This document shows positions 17,468 to 26,044 of a DNA stretch of 64,000 bases, one piece after another. The notes under the pieces are model-generated. The model worked only from the letters and a program-made list of their open reading frames with translations. It was not told where the DNA came from and made no database searches. The stretch is taken from positions 93,065 to 157,064 of the forward strand of contig NZ_CADFGE010000019.1 in assembly GCF_902833645.1 (NCBI RefSeq). The letters are read 5' to 3'. Numbering within the stretch: the stretch's first letter is position 1; every line of letters starts with the position of its first letter. The DNA is from Paraburkholderia fungorum (GTDB taxonomy: Bacteria > Pseudomonadota > Gammaproteobacteria > Burkholderiales > Burkholderiaceae). A program made the position numbers and the translations under genes.

Positions 17468-18019
17468 TTATGACGCAGGATGTTTGGCGACGCCGGCCAT
17501 CTCGAGCTGCATCAGAACCATGTTGACGAGTCCGTTGACTGAAGGCCGGCCGGTTTCGATCACAAAGTGCGCGCATTCCCGGTATAGCGGATCGCGTACT
17601 TCGTAGAGCGCTTCGAGGCGCGCTTTGGGGTCTTCGGTCTGCAAAAGCGGGCGATTCTTGTCGCGCCGGGTGCGCAGCCACAAATCGTGCGGATTGGCGC
17701 GCAAATAGATCACTACGCCCCGATTTTGCAGCGCTTCGCGGTTTTCCGGCCGCAGCACCGCGCCGCCGCCCGTAGCCAGCACGATGTTGTCGCGCCCGGT
17801 CAGCTCGGAAATCACGTGCGCCTCGCGGTCGCGAAAGCCCGCTTCGCCTTCCAGCTCGAAGATCACGGGGATGCGCGCGCCAGTGCGCGCTTCGATTTCA
17901 TGATCGGAATCGAAGAACGGGCGATCGAGACGGCGCGCAATGGCCCGGCCCACGGTGGTTTTGCCCGCCCCCATGAGCCCTACAAAAAATACATTGGCGT
18001 GTGCGTCCCGCGCTTGCAA
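17468..18019 (-). CDS. aroK: Shikimate kinase
   Basis: Phosphorylates shikimate at the 3-hydroxyl with ATP (183 aa). Walker A GLMGAGKTT (residues 14-22), the shikimate-binding DSDHEIEARTG, the GGGAV substrate loop, and the lid Arg in RDKNRPLL are all present. The start is TTG at 18019, giving MQARDAHANVFFVG as in relatives and preceded by AGAGGAC; the frame stays open upstream but without family similarity. Lies 106 bp after pilQ. Confidence 0.94.
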   Translation of the reverse strand: MQARDAHANVFFVGLMGAGKTTVGRAIARRLDRPFFDSDHEIEARTGARIPVIFELEGEAGFRDREAHVISELTGRDNIVLATGGGAVLRPENREALQNRGVVIYLRANPHDLWLRTRRDKNRPLLQTEDPKARLEALYEVRDPLYRECAHFVIETGRPSVNGLVNMVLMQLEMAGVAKHPAS

Positions 18020-18125
18020 CGGTGTCCTCTGGCTAATCCGGTATGGTTCGTGCCGCAGCTTACTGGCAAAGCGGCTGCCTTGTCGAGCCTGCGGGCTGCC
18101 GCTAAACAGCGGCGCCAGCGTGCCC

Positions 18126-19895
18126 CTAATTTGTCTGAACGACGCGCGGCGTGATGAAAATTGCCAGTTCACTGCGCTGGTCCCGATGGGCCCGATGGCG
18201 AAAAAGCGCCCCTAAAACGGGTATTTTGCCCAGGACCGGCACCCGCGTCACATCGTCCCGGTCGTCGGTCGCGTAAATTCCACCGATCGACACCGTACCA
18301 CCATCTTCGACCTCGACGCGCGTTTGTACGTGTTTGGTGTTGATCGCAGGCCCGGCGTCGGTCTGCTCGCCGACGCTGTCTTTGGCGACATCGAGGTCCA
18401 GCACCACTCTGCCGTCCGGCATGATTTGCGGCTCGACCTCCAGTTTGAGCGTGGCGCGGCGAAACTGCACGCCCGACACGCCCTGCCCCACTTTCGCCTG
18501 ATAGGGCAGCTCGGTGCCCTGCTCGACGACCGCTTTCATCCGGTCTGCCGTCACGACCCGGGGACTCGAGACGATTTCGCCGCGGCCTTCGGCCTCCAGC
18601 GCGCTCAGTTCGATGTTCAGGAGCCGCGTCGCCCCGGCCGCGAACAAGGTCAGCCCGGCGGTGGCGGCGTCAAAACCCGAAATGGGCCGCGCCGACAGAT
18701 CGTAGACGGTGCCGTCCGCACCACCCGTCAAGCCTCGGGCGGTACCGTCGGCGTTGGTGGCCGCCATGGAAAGCCGCACGCCGAGGTTACGCGAAAAGCC
18801 ATGCTCGCCCTCGACGATGCGCGCCTCGATCAACACCTGACGTGTCGGCCGGTCAACGGACGCAAGCAACGCACTGATTTGCGCAAGACGGCCTTCGAGG
18901 TCGGTGACGAACAGCAGGTTGGTGCGCGGATCGGCGGTCGCGGCGCCGCGTTTGGATAGCACGCGTTGATTTCCGGCGCCGGTCAGCAGGCGCCGCACGT
19001 CTTCGGCACGCGCGTAGTGCAGCTCGAACGTGCGGCTCGCGAGAGGCTCAAGATCGGCGGCTCTTGCGTGTGCTTCGAAACGCTGCCTTTCACGCGCGGC
19101 CAGCTCCGCGATCGGCGCGACCCAGATCACGTTGCCACGGCGCTCCATTGCCAGCCCGTTGACATCGAGCAAGGTGTCGAACGCGGTGCGCCATGGCACC
19201 TTGTCGAGTCGCAACGAGACGGCGCCGCGCACCCTCTCGCTCGCGACGATGTTCAGCCCGGTGAACTGGGCAAACGCGTTGAGCACCGCGCCGAGTTCGG
19301 CGCGCTGAAAGTTAAGCGAGATCGGTTTGCCGTCGGCTGCGAGTTGGGTATCCGCGGGCGTTTTGGGTGCATCGCTCAGGCGCGCAAGTGGAGGCAGCGG
19401 CACCGGCGGCCCTTCGAGCGCCGTGGCTGCGCCGCCATCGGCCGCCGGCGACCCTTCTTGCCGTTGCGAAGACGCCGTGGCATTCGCGGCTCCGGTGAGG
19501 TCGTTGACAGATTCGATTCCGGTGCTTGCCGTTGCTCGCGATACGCCACCTTCATCGACAGGCTCGTCGCGAAACGGGTTGGCCACTTCAGCGCCGACGC
19601 CGCGCGGCAGCGGCGGTATTCCGTATCGGGCATCGGACGGCGCGATGGTGTCGTCGATCGGCATGTAGCCGGGCAGCGGCGGGAGCGAAGCGTGCGCATT
19701 ACCGGCGCCTATCGCCATGCCGGCGACGAGGATGGCAAAGAGGCGGCAAGCGAGGTTGCGAACCGGCTTGCCACGCGGACTACAAAACGCGCCTCCGCGC
19801 ACCGTTGCTGGCAAACGCAAGCGCACGCCAAAGCCAGAGTGCACACGAACCGCAGCGCGCGAAACCCTCAGGCCGGGCGACTTCATCCGCCTCAT
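18126..19895 (-). CDS. pilQ: Type IV pilus secretin PilQ
   Basis: Outer-membrane secretin (589 aa) forming the channel through which the pilus or DNA-uptake fibre passes. Signal peptide at the N-terminus (cleavage near GAGNAHA), an STN-like domain (ISLNFQRAELGAVLNAFAQF, about 195 onward), an N1-type domain (LLFVTDLEGRLAQISALLASVD) and the secretin core (ELPYQAKVGQGVSGVQFR through SELAIFITPRVV). ATG at 19895 overlaps the upstream stop by one base (TGATG). It lacks multiple AMIN domains and is shorter than Neisseria PilQ, closer to HofQ-length secretins. Confidence 0.93.
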   Translation of the reverse strand: MRRMKSPGLRVSRAAVRVHSGFGVRLRLPATVRGGAFCSPRGKPVRNLACRLFAILVAGMAIGAGNAHASLPPLPGYMPIDDTIAPSDARYGIPPLPRGVGAEVANPFRDEPVDEGGVSRATASTGIESVNDLTGAANATASSQRQEGSPAADGGAATALEGPPVPLPPLARLSDAPKTPADTQLAADGKPISLNFQRAELGAVLNAFAQFTGLNIVASERVRGAVSLRLDKVPWRTAFDTLLDVNGLAMERRGNVIWVAPIAELAARERQRFEAHARAADLEPLASRTFELHYARAEDVRRLLTGAGNQRVLSKRGAATADPRTNLLFVTDLEGRLAQISALLASVDRPTRQVLIEARIVEGEHGFSRNLGVRLSMAATNADGTARGLTGGADGTVYDLSARPISGFDAATAGLTLFAAGATRLLNIELSALEAEGRGEIVSSPRVVTADRMKAVVEQGTELPYQAKVGQGVSGVQFRRATLKLEVEPQIMPDGRVVLDLDVAKDSVGEQTDAGPAINTKHVQTRVEVEDGGTVSIGGIYATDDRDDVTRVPVLGKIPVLGALFRHRAHRDQRSELAIFITPRVVQTN

Positions 19896-20818
19896 CAAGA
19901 CGCCTCCGTGAGTGCCAGCGTGCGCGTCGCGCCGCCATTAGCCAAAGTGACGCCAAGCATGTCGAGGCGCGTGACGCGTTCGGCCCCGAGTTGCTGCCCG
20001 AACACGGCCGTGGTCGCACCGTCCGGCGTATCGAGCAAAGCGAGCCCGCGGGTGCGATCGTGCAGCAAGCCGACGAGGCGCAGTTGAGAAGCATCGGCTT
20101 GCGGTTCGCCGGACGCGAGCATCTGTGCAAGCGCGAACGGGTCGAAGAACACGATGTCTTCTTCGTCGTCCGAATCGAGACTCTCGTCGACCAACGCGTC
20201 TGTGGCGGTAGTTGACGGCACGGGCCTCAGCGCACTGAAGACATGCAGCGTTGCCTTCACCGTTAGCGAAACGGCATCGCGGTTGACCGTGACGTCGACG
20301 GGAACAATCAGTACCGGCAGGTCCGACAGGCCGCGCAGAAACGCCATCAGGTGAACGAAATCGGTGTGCGCGGTGAGTTGTACAGGACGCATGCTTTCGG
20401 CACCCGAGCCGTTGGCCGCGCCCGGTTCCAGCGAGAGCAAGGAGACGCCGTTCTGCAGCGCAAGCTCGGACACGATTCGAACATCGTCCGCGGAACTCCA
20501 CGATGCGGGCAACCGTGCACCCGCGCCGACCGCAGCTTCCCGGCGCAGCGCAGGCAGTTGCGCCAGCGCGCGGCGCGCATCCGCTAATTGCCGGGTGGCC
20601 GCCTCCAATGCCGTACGACTCGCCTCGACCCCACCGAGATCGGCCACTATCCAGCCATGAGCCCCAAGTCCGAACACCACCGCGGAGATCAGCAATGCGA
20701 CCATCCAACGGCGCCGACGGCTCCAGACAGCGAGCGGCAAACGCACATGCTTGATCCAATGGGAAAAAGAGAACCGCGCGCTCGCCGCGCCGCCGAAATC
20801 GACAAAAGTCGCACTCAT
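19895..20818 (-). CDS. PilO-PilP fusion protein of the type IV pilus alignment complex
   Basis: Single protein of 307 aa occupying the place of both pilO and pilP. Residues 1-190 look like PilO: short cytoplasmic tail, one membrane helix (about 39-59), a coiled stretch, and a ferredoxin-like domain (HTDFVHLMAFLRGLSDLPVL). After an acidic linker (DSDDEEDIVFFDPF, about 213-226), the C-terminal 85 residues resemble the PilP beta domain (QLRLVGLLHDRTRGLALLDT). PilP is normally a separate lipoprotein; no lipobox is present. Start overlaps the pilN stop (ATGA). Confidence 0.75.
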   Translation of the reverse strand: MSATFVDFGGAASARFSFSHWIKHVRLPLAVWSRRRRWMVALLISAVVFGLGAHGWIVADLGGVEASRTALEAATRQLADARRALAQLPALRREAAVGAGARLPASWSSADDVRIVSELALQNGVSLLSLEPGAANGSGAESMRPVQLTAHTDFVHLMAFLRGLSDLPVLIVPVDVTVNRDAVSLTVKATLHVFSALRPVPSTTATDALVDESLDSDDEEDIVFFDPFALAQMLASGEPQADASQLRLVGLLHDRTRGLALLDTPDGATTAVFGQQLGAERVTRLDMLGVTLANGGATRTLALTEAS

Positions 20819-21546
20819 TTCACACCTCGTGATGGTTCAGATTTCATGGGACGTTGCGCCGCCGTGCCGGACTGTTGGGTTGTTTTCGTCGGCGGACTGC
20901 CCCAGCGCAGATGCGCTCCAAATTCGATCGGGCCGCTCACACCGCCCGCGGCGACCGCACCAGTGCGCGGCGTCGAGCGATGCAGGTCGTTCACCTCCGC
21001 ACCTTGCACGCCGCGGATTGCGCTCAGGCGTTTGAGCCACTCGGCCGACGCGATATGCCCGCGTGAGGTCGCCAGCAGTTCGGTCTCATGCTCGCGCTGG
21101 CGCAACTGCTGCAGCACGACGCCGTCGCCGGGTTCGAAACTCAACGCATCCAGCAGATCGCGCAAATGCGTAAGCGGCTCGGACAGGCTTACCGCGCGCG
21201 CCAGGCCTTTACGCTGTTCGTCTTGCTCCCGCAGCAATCTGGCGTGCTCCGCGAGCGGCGCAGCCAGTTGCGCGAGTGCTTGATCGGTCGACGTGCGCTG
21301 CGCAACGAGTCGCGCCCTTTCGAACGCCTGCCAACCAATCAACGCGAGCACTGCCGCAAGACCGGCAAACGCCGCGGCGGCCCCTTCGAGCAGACGGCGC
21401 CGGTATGCGAGCCGCGTATTGCGTTGCCTGTACGGCAGCAGATTGAAGCCTCCGAGCCACAGCTGCGCGAAGCGGGCGCCGCGCCTCGAAGCCTGCGTGT
21501 TCGGGCCAGCCGCATCCAAGGCGGGGCGCCGCAGAGCGCGCATCAT
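20815..21546 (-). CDS. pilN: Type IV pilus assembly protein PilN
   Basis: Inner-membrane protein of 243 aa. The conserved PilM-docking motif NLLPYRQRN is at about residues 35-43, followed by a membrane helix (about 56-72), a coiled coil rich in Leu and Arg, and a small periplasmic domain. It bridges cytoplasmic PilM to PilO/PilP. Start overlaps the pilM stop by four bases (ATGA). The tail after about residue 200 (Pro/Ser/Thr rich) is longer than usual and probably unstructured. Confidence 0.85.
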   Translation of the reverse strand: MMRALRRPALDAAGPNTQASRRGARFAQLWLGGFNLLPYRQRNTRLAYRRRLLEGAAAAFAGLAAVLALIGWQAFERARLVAQRTSTDQALAQLAAPLAEHARLLREQDEQRKGLARAVSLSEPLTHLRDLLDALSFEPGDGVVLQQLRQREHETELLATSRGHIASAEWLKRLSAIRGVQGAEVNDLHRSTPRTGAVAAGGVSGPIEFGAHLRWGSPPTKTTQQSGTAAQRPMKSEPSRGVK

Positions 21547-22535
21547 TCGAGCACCCCGCGCAATGCAAGCCCGAATGCGACGACCGCGGCAGGCTCGTGC
21601 AACAACGGATCGTGCAGTTCACGTGCGAGCCCGCCAAGCGCCGCGCATTCGAACGGCAGCACAGTGCAGCCCAGTACGTCGGCAATATCCGCAAGCGAGA
21701 AACCCACACCGTCGAGCAAATCGACCTCTCCGCTCAACAGCGCGCAGTCGATTGCGGGACCTTGAACGAGATCGCGCAACGCGTCGGCGAGATCCGCGTG
21801 CTCGGGTGCGGGGTAACGCATTTCACCCGCCACGCAGTCGTCGACTATGCGCCAGCCGTAGACGCCGTCTGTACCGATCCACAGCGCGACATAGGGCTCG
21901 TGCGGCTCGAGTTCGTGGCTCGCCGCATAGCGCATTGCGCGCAAGGCTGCATGCGGCTCGCCGTCTATCGCGGTGAGCGAGATACCGGCGCTCGCCGCGC
22001 ATTCGATACGTGCTTCGAGATGCTGGCGAGCGGTGGCGGCGATCGTCACGCAACGCACCGGCGAAGGCGTCTCGTCGACGAACCAGTCGACGGCCAGCGC
22101 ATGCCGCTCGAGGCCGGCGATGCGCTCGACTTCGCTCATCACCGCCGGCTCGAGTTCGGCCAGTTCATGGCCGCCGTCCTGCGAGCAACCGGCGAGTTCG
22201 GCGAGCCGTGTGAGCGGCACAGTGGCGGTCAAGGTGGCAGAGGCAGGCAACGCCATCGCGCAGCGCAAAGCGTGCGGCGCACACGCGCGTGGCAGACCCG
22301 CGAACGCATCACGCAACGCACGCGCCACTGCAAGGCGGTCGGCGATCTCGGTACCGGCCATCGCGCCCGCACCGAGCGGCACGGTGCTCGCATATTCGAT
22401 ATGCAGCGCGGCACCTGTGCGCGAATGCCGGCTCACCACGATCAGACGCACCGCCTGTGAACCTAGATCGATTCCCGCAGCAAAACGCTGCGCCCCGAGT
22501 CGCACATCTTGAAGCCACGAATTTTTGAACGTCAT
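21543..22535 (-). CDS. pilM: Type IV pilus assembly protein PilM
   Basis: Actin-fold cytoplasmic ATPase-like protein (330 aa). Motifs AGIDLGSQAVRLIVVSR (phosphate-1 region) and the C-terminal PAAVVAFGLALRG are visible. It recruits PilN at the inner face of the membrane. Start chosen is ATG at 22535, preceded by GAGGGAGGGCG; a GTG 21 bases upstream is possible. First gene of the minus-strand pilMN(OP)Q-aroK-aroB-dgt run and divergent from the PBP1A gene. Confidence 0.87.
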   Translation of the reverse strand: MTFKNSWLQDVRLGAQRFAAGIDLGSQAVRLIVVSRHSRTGAALHIEYASTVPLGAGAMAGTEIADRLAVARALRDAFAGLPRACAPHALRCAMALPASATLTATVPLTRLAELAGCSQDGGHELAELEPAVMSEVERIAGLERHALAVDWFVDETPSPVRCVTIAATARQHLEARIECAASAGISLTAIDGEPHAALRAMRYAASHELEPHEPYVALWIGTDGVYGWRIVDDCVAGEMRYPAPEHADLADALRDLVQGPAIDCALLSGEVDLLDGVGFSLADIADVLGCTVLPFECAALGGLARELHDPLLHEPAAVVAFGLALRGVLE

Positions 22536-22757
22536 CACGCCCTCCCTCACACTCACGCGACGAACTATTCGAACGCGGGTAACGAGACGGAATTGTGCGC
22601 AGCCGCGCCGCCGCGCGACACTCAGCCAAATGGCTAACGTTGCGCGACGCGTGCCCCGCGTGCGATCAAAGCGTCTACAGTGAAGTCATTCCTGCGCGGC
22701 GCAGCGACTTGTCAAGAACTGTCAGTAAGCCTGCCGAAAGCTGAAAAGCGGGGCGGC

Positions 22758-22763
22758 TATAAT
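22758..22763 (+). promoter_or_regulatory. Candidate -10 box (TATAAT) for the PBP1A gene
   Basis: Perfect TATAAT 26 bp before the PBP1A start codon in the 253-bp divergent region with pilM. No good -35 hexamer is seen at 16-18 bp, so an activator or an alternative -35 would be needed. Confidence 0.45.
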
Positions 22764-22788
22764 CGCGGGACTGTTTTTTGGTATCCAT

Positions 22789-25188
22789 ATGCAATCCACG
22801 TCTCCTACGTCCCCGCCGCCCGCGCCGCAGAAGCGCAAACGCCCCTTGTGGCTCAAGCTCATCATGGGCTTTGTGGGTCTGATCGTCGCCGGCATCCTGT
22901 GCGTGCTGCTGGTGCTGGGCTACGCGCTGGTCGTGGCAACGCCGAACCTGCCGTCGCTCGACGCGCTAACCGACTACCGGCCGAAGGTGCCCTTGCGCAT
23001 CTATACGGCCGATCATGTGCTGATCGGCGAATTCGGCGAAGAACGGCGCGATATCGTCCACATCCAGGACGTGCCCGACAGTCTGAAGAAAGCGGTGCTG
23101 GCAATCGAAGACGCACGCTTCTACGATCACGGCGGCGTCGACCTCACGGGCATCGCGCGAGCCGGCTTCGTCGCGCTGACCAACGGTCATGCCACGCAAG
23201 GCGCCAGCACGATCACCATGCAGGTGGCGCGCAACTTCTTTCTTTCGAGCGAGAAGACCTACACGCGCAAGATCTACGAAATGCTGCTCGCGTACAAGAT
23301 CGAATCGAAGCTGACGAAAGATCAGATTCTTGAGGTGTACATGAATCAGATCTATCTCGGTCAGCGCGCGTATGGCTTCGCGAGCGCGGCGCGCGTGTAC
23401 TTCGGCAAGGATCTGAAGGATCTGACACTGGCGGAATCCGCCATGCTGGCGGGCCTGCCGAAGGCGCCGTCGGCGTATAACCCGGTGGTCAATCCGAAGC
23501 GCGCGAAGATCCGCCAGGAGTACATCCTGCAGCGTATGTACGAATTGCACTACATCACCCAGGAACAGTACGACGAGGCCAGCAAGCAGCCGCTAGTCGT
23601 CAAGGGTGCGGGCAAGGAGTTCAGCGTGCACGCGGAGTACGTCGCGGAAATGGTGCGGCAGATGATGTACGCGCAATATCGCGAGGAAGCGTACACGCGC
23701 GGCCTGAATGTCGTGACCACCATCGACTCGGCCGATCAGGACGTGGCTTACCGGGCGCTGCGCAAGGGTCTCATGGACTACGAGCGGCGTCACGGCTATC
23801 GCGGCCCGGAAGCATTCATCGATCTGCCGTCCGATGCGGATGACCGCGAACAGGCTATCGACGACGCGCTGCTCGAGCATCCCGACAACGGCGAAATCAT
23901 CGCCGCGGTGGTGACCTCGGCGAGCCCGAAGCAGGTGCAGGCCACTTTCATCGACGGCAACGTCGCGACCATTCAGGGCGATGGCCTGCGCTTCGCGCAG
24001 TTCGCGCTCGGCCCGCGTGCGCAGCCGAATCAGCGCGTGCGGCCCGGCGCAATCGTTCGCCTTGTGAAGGACGACGACGGCAACTGGTCGATTACCCAGT
24101 TGCCGCAAGTGGAAGGCGCGTTCGTTTCGGTGGTGCCGCAAGATGGCGCGATTCGCGCGCTGGTCGGCGGGTTCGACTTCAACAAGAACAAGTTCAACCA
24201 CGTCACTCAGGCGTGGCGTCAGCCGGGTTCGAGTTTCAAGCCGTTCATCTACTCGGCCTCGCTCGAAAAGGGGCTCGGACCGGCCACGGTGATCAATGAC
24301 GCGCCGCTCTTTTTCAGCGCCGCGGAAACGGGTGGCCAGGCGTGGGAACCGAAGAACTATGGCGGTGGCTTTGACGGTCCTATGACCATGCGCACCGCGC
24401 TGCAGAAGTCGAAGAACCTCGTATCGATTCGCATCCTGAACCAGATCGGCACGAAGTACGCACAGCAATACATCACGCGTTTCGGCTTCGATGCGGACCG
24501 TCACCCGGCCTATCTGCCAATGGCGCTCGGCGCGGGTCTAGTCACGCCCTTGCAGATGGCCGGCGCGTTCTCGGTATTCGCGAACGGCGGCTATCGCGTC
24601 AACCCCTATCTGATCGCTGAAGTCACCGATCAGCGCGGTATCGTCGTGGCGCACGCGCAACCGCTGGTCGCCGAGCAGAGTGCGCCGCACGCGATCGAGC
24701 CGCGCAATGCGTACGTGATGAACAGCCTGCTGCAAAGCGTCGCGCAACGTGGCACGGGCGCGAAAACCAATGTGCTCAAGCGTACCGATCTCGGCGGCAA
24801 GACCGGCACGACCAACGATTCGCGCGATGCATGGTTCGCCGGCTATCAGCACACGCTTACCGCCATCGCCTGGATCGGCTACGACAACCCGCGCAGCCTC
24901 GGCGATCGGGAAACGGGTGGCGGCCTCGCGTTGCCGGTGTGGATCGACTACATGGCGCGCGCGCTCAAAGGCGTGCCGGAGTACAAGATGCCGATGCCCG
25001 ACGGCGTGACGGAATTGGGTTCGGAACTGTATTTCGACGACTTCACGCCGGGCCACGGCTTCATCGCCACCGTCGGCATCAGTCAGGCGGCACTGGATGC
25101 CGACGCGAGCGGCGCGTCAGCGGCGGCGCCCGAGCAAGTCGGCGAGCAGGAAAAGCAGGACATCATGAATCTGTTCCGCGGCCACTAA
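22789..25188 (+). CDS. mrcA: Penicillin-binding protein 1A (bifunctional transglycosylase/transpeptidase)
   Basis: Class A PBP (799 aa) that polymerises and cross-links peptidoglycan. Short cytoplasmic tail, one membrane helix (about 24-48), GT51 domain with catalytic Glu107 (IEDARFYDHGG), QGASTITMQVARN and KIYEMLLAYKIE. A linker/OB insert precedes the transpeptidase domain with Ser481 (SSFK), Ser541-Lys-Asn543 (SxN) and Lys671-Thr-Gly (KTGTT). All catalytic motifs are intact. The OB insert is typical of PBP1A. Divergently placed to pilM, as in pseudomonads and enterobacteria. Confidence 0.96.
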   Translation: MQSTSPTSPPPAPQKRKRPLWLKLIMGFVGLIVAGILCVLLVLGYALVVATPNLPSLDALTDYRPKVPLRIYTADHVLIGEFGEERRDIVHIQDVPDSLKKAVLAIEDARFYDHGGVDLTGIARAGFVALTNGHATQGASTITMQVARNFFLSSEKTYTRKIYEMLLAYKIESKLTKDQILEVYMNQIYLGQRAYGFASAARVYFGKDLKDLTLAESAMLAGLPKAPSAYNPVVNPKRAKIRQEYILQRMYELHYITQEQYDEASKQPLVVKGAGKEFSVHAEYVAEMVRQMMYAQYREEAYTRGLNVVTTIDSADQDVAYRALRKGLMDYERRHGYRGPEAFIDLPSDADDREQAIDDALLEHPDNGEIIAAVVTSASPKQVQATFIDGNVATIQGDGLRFAQFALGPRAQPNQRVRPGAIVRLVKDDDGNWSITQLPQVEGAFVSVVPQDGAIRALVGGFDFNKNKFNHVTQAWRQPGSSFKPFIYSASLEKGLGPATVINDAPLFFSAAETGGQAWEPKNYGGGFDGPMTMRTALQKSKNLVSIRILNQIGTKYAQQYITRFGFDADRHPAYLPMALGAGLVTPLQMAGAFSVFANGGYRVNPYLIAEVTDQRGIVVAHAQPLVAEQSAPHAIEPRNAYVMNSLLQSVAQRGTGAKTNVLKRTDLGGKTGTTNDSRDAWFAGYQHTLTAIAWIGYDNPRSLGDRETGGGLALPVWIDYMARALKGVPEYKMPMPDGVTELGSELYFDDFTPGHGFIATVGISQAALDADASGASAAAPEQVGEQEKQDIMNLFRGH

Positions 25189-25211
25189 ACGCTTGAGTGG
25201 CCAGAAAAAGA

Positions 25212-25240
25212 AAACCGCCGCGCTCGATGCGCGGCGGTTT
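25212..25240 (+). terminator. Terminator of the PBP1A gene
   Basis: Eleven-bp perfect stem AAACCGCCGCG (25212-25222) / CGCGGCGGTTT (25230-25240), 7-nt loop. The preceding A-rich tract lets it act for the converging cyaY transcript as well. Confidence 0.8.
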
Positions 25241-25328
25241 CATTTGGGCGATCTATTCAGCACTCTTTCCGACGTTTATTTCCGCGCCGGTTCAGGTCGT
25301 CATTTCGACGATCCTTCTCGCACAACGC

Positions 25329-25646
25329 TTACGCCTGGAAGTGAACCGGCTCGCCGGCCTGCTGCGTCGCGTACTCCGACAGCGCCGCGAAAAACTCCGT
25401 GCCGCTGCGCGTATCGCGCCACTCGCCGTCGACGAAACGGAAGTGGAATCCACCCGCCTTTGCGGCGATCCAGATCTCGCTCATCGGCGGCTGCAGATTG
25501 ACGATGATCTTCGAGCGGTTCTCGAATTCGAGGGTCAGGACATTGCCGCTGCGCTCGAGTTCGATGTCGGCTTCCGTGTCGTCGAGCGCGCGTTCGATGG
25601 CGGCTAGCGCGGCTTCCGCGCGGGTCAGGTAATCACTATCGGACAT
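25329..25646 (-). CDS. cyaY: Frataxin-like iron-sulfur cluster assembly protein
   Basis: Bacterial frataxin of 105 aa that binds iron and tunes IscS-dependent Fe-S assembly. Acidic first helix (ALAAIERALDDTEADIELE) and the conserved sheet motif SEIWIAAKAGGFHF with DGEWRDTRSG. Start ATG at 25646 has GGAG six bases upstream; an ATG at 25658 lies inside that ribosome site region. Divergent from lptM, 35 bp between starts. Confidence 0.95.
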   Translation of the reverse strand: MSDSDYLTRAEAALAAIERALDDTEADIELERSGNVLTLEFENRSKIIVNLQPPMSEIWIAAKAGGFHFRFVDGEWRDTRSGTEFFAALSEYATQQAGEPVHFQA

Positions 25647-25681
25647 GCTAAACTCCATCGATTATTTATACAGGGACAGTC

Positions 25682-26035
25682 ATGCGAGTCGTATCTCGGA
25701 TGCGCGCGGCGGCGCCCGGCCGCGCGATTGTAGCGGGTTTAGCCATTCTCGCAGGTTGTGCACTTGCCGGCTGCGGACAACGCGGCTCGCTCTATTTGCC
25801 CACCGTGCCGCCGCTACCGGCCAAGCCGACCGATCGCACGGAAGCGCCGCCGGCAGCAAGCTCGGGTGACCTGAAACCTGGTGCGCAAAGCACCGCCCCG
25901 ACGGGTGAGATACCGGATACCTCCGGTGCGCCGCTCTCGTTGTCGCCGGATACCGAACTTGCCGCACCGCCCGCGTCTGACGCCTCCGCCGCTACGCCTG
26001 CGCAACCTGCCTCTGCCGCCACTCCTGCTCAATAA
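25682..26035 (+). CDS. lptM: LptM/YifL-like small lipoprotein
   Basis: Lipoprotein of 117 aa. Signal peptide with lipobox ALAGC (second Cys of the GCALAGC stretch), directly followed by GQRGSLYLP, the short conserved motif of the LptM/YifL family, which helps LptD oxidative maturation in E. coli. The rest is a Pro/Ala/Ser-rich tail of low complexity, longer than in E. coli. It lies 9 bp before lysA, the same neighbourhood as in other proteobacteria, and is probably co-transcribed with it. Confidence 0.85.
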   Translation: MRVVSRMRAAAPGRAIVAGLAILAGCALAGCGQRGSLYLPTVPPLPAKPTDRTEAPPAASSGDLKPGAQSTAPTGEIPDTSGAPLSLSPDTELAAPPASDASAATPAQPASAATPAQ

Positions 26036-26044
26036 GACTTTCGC

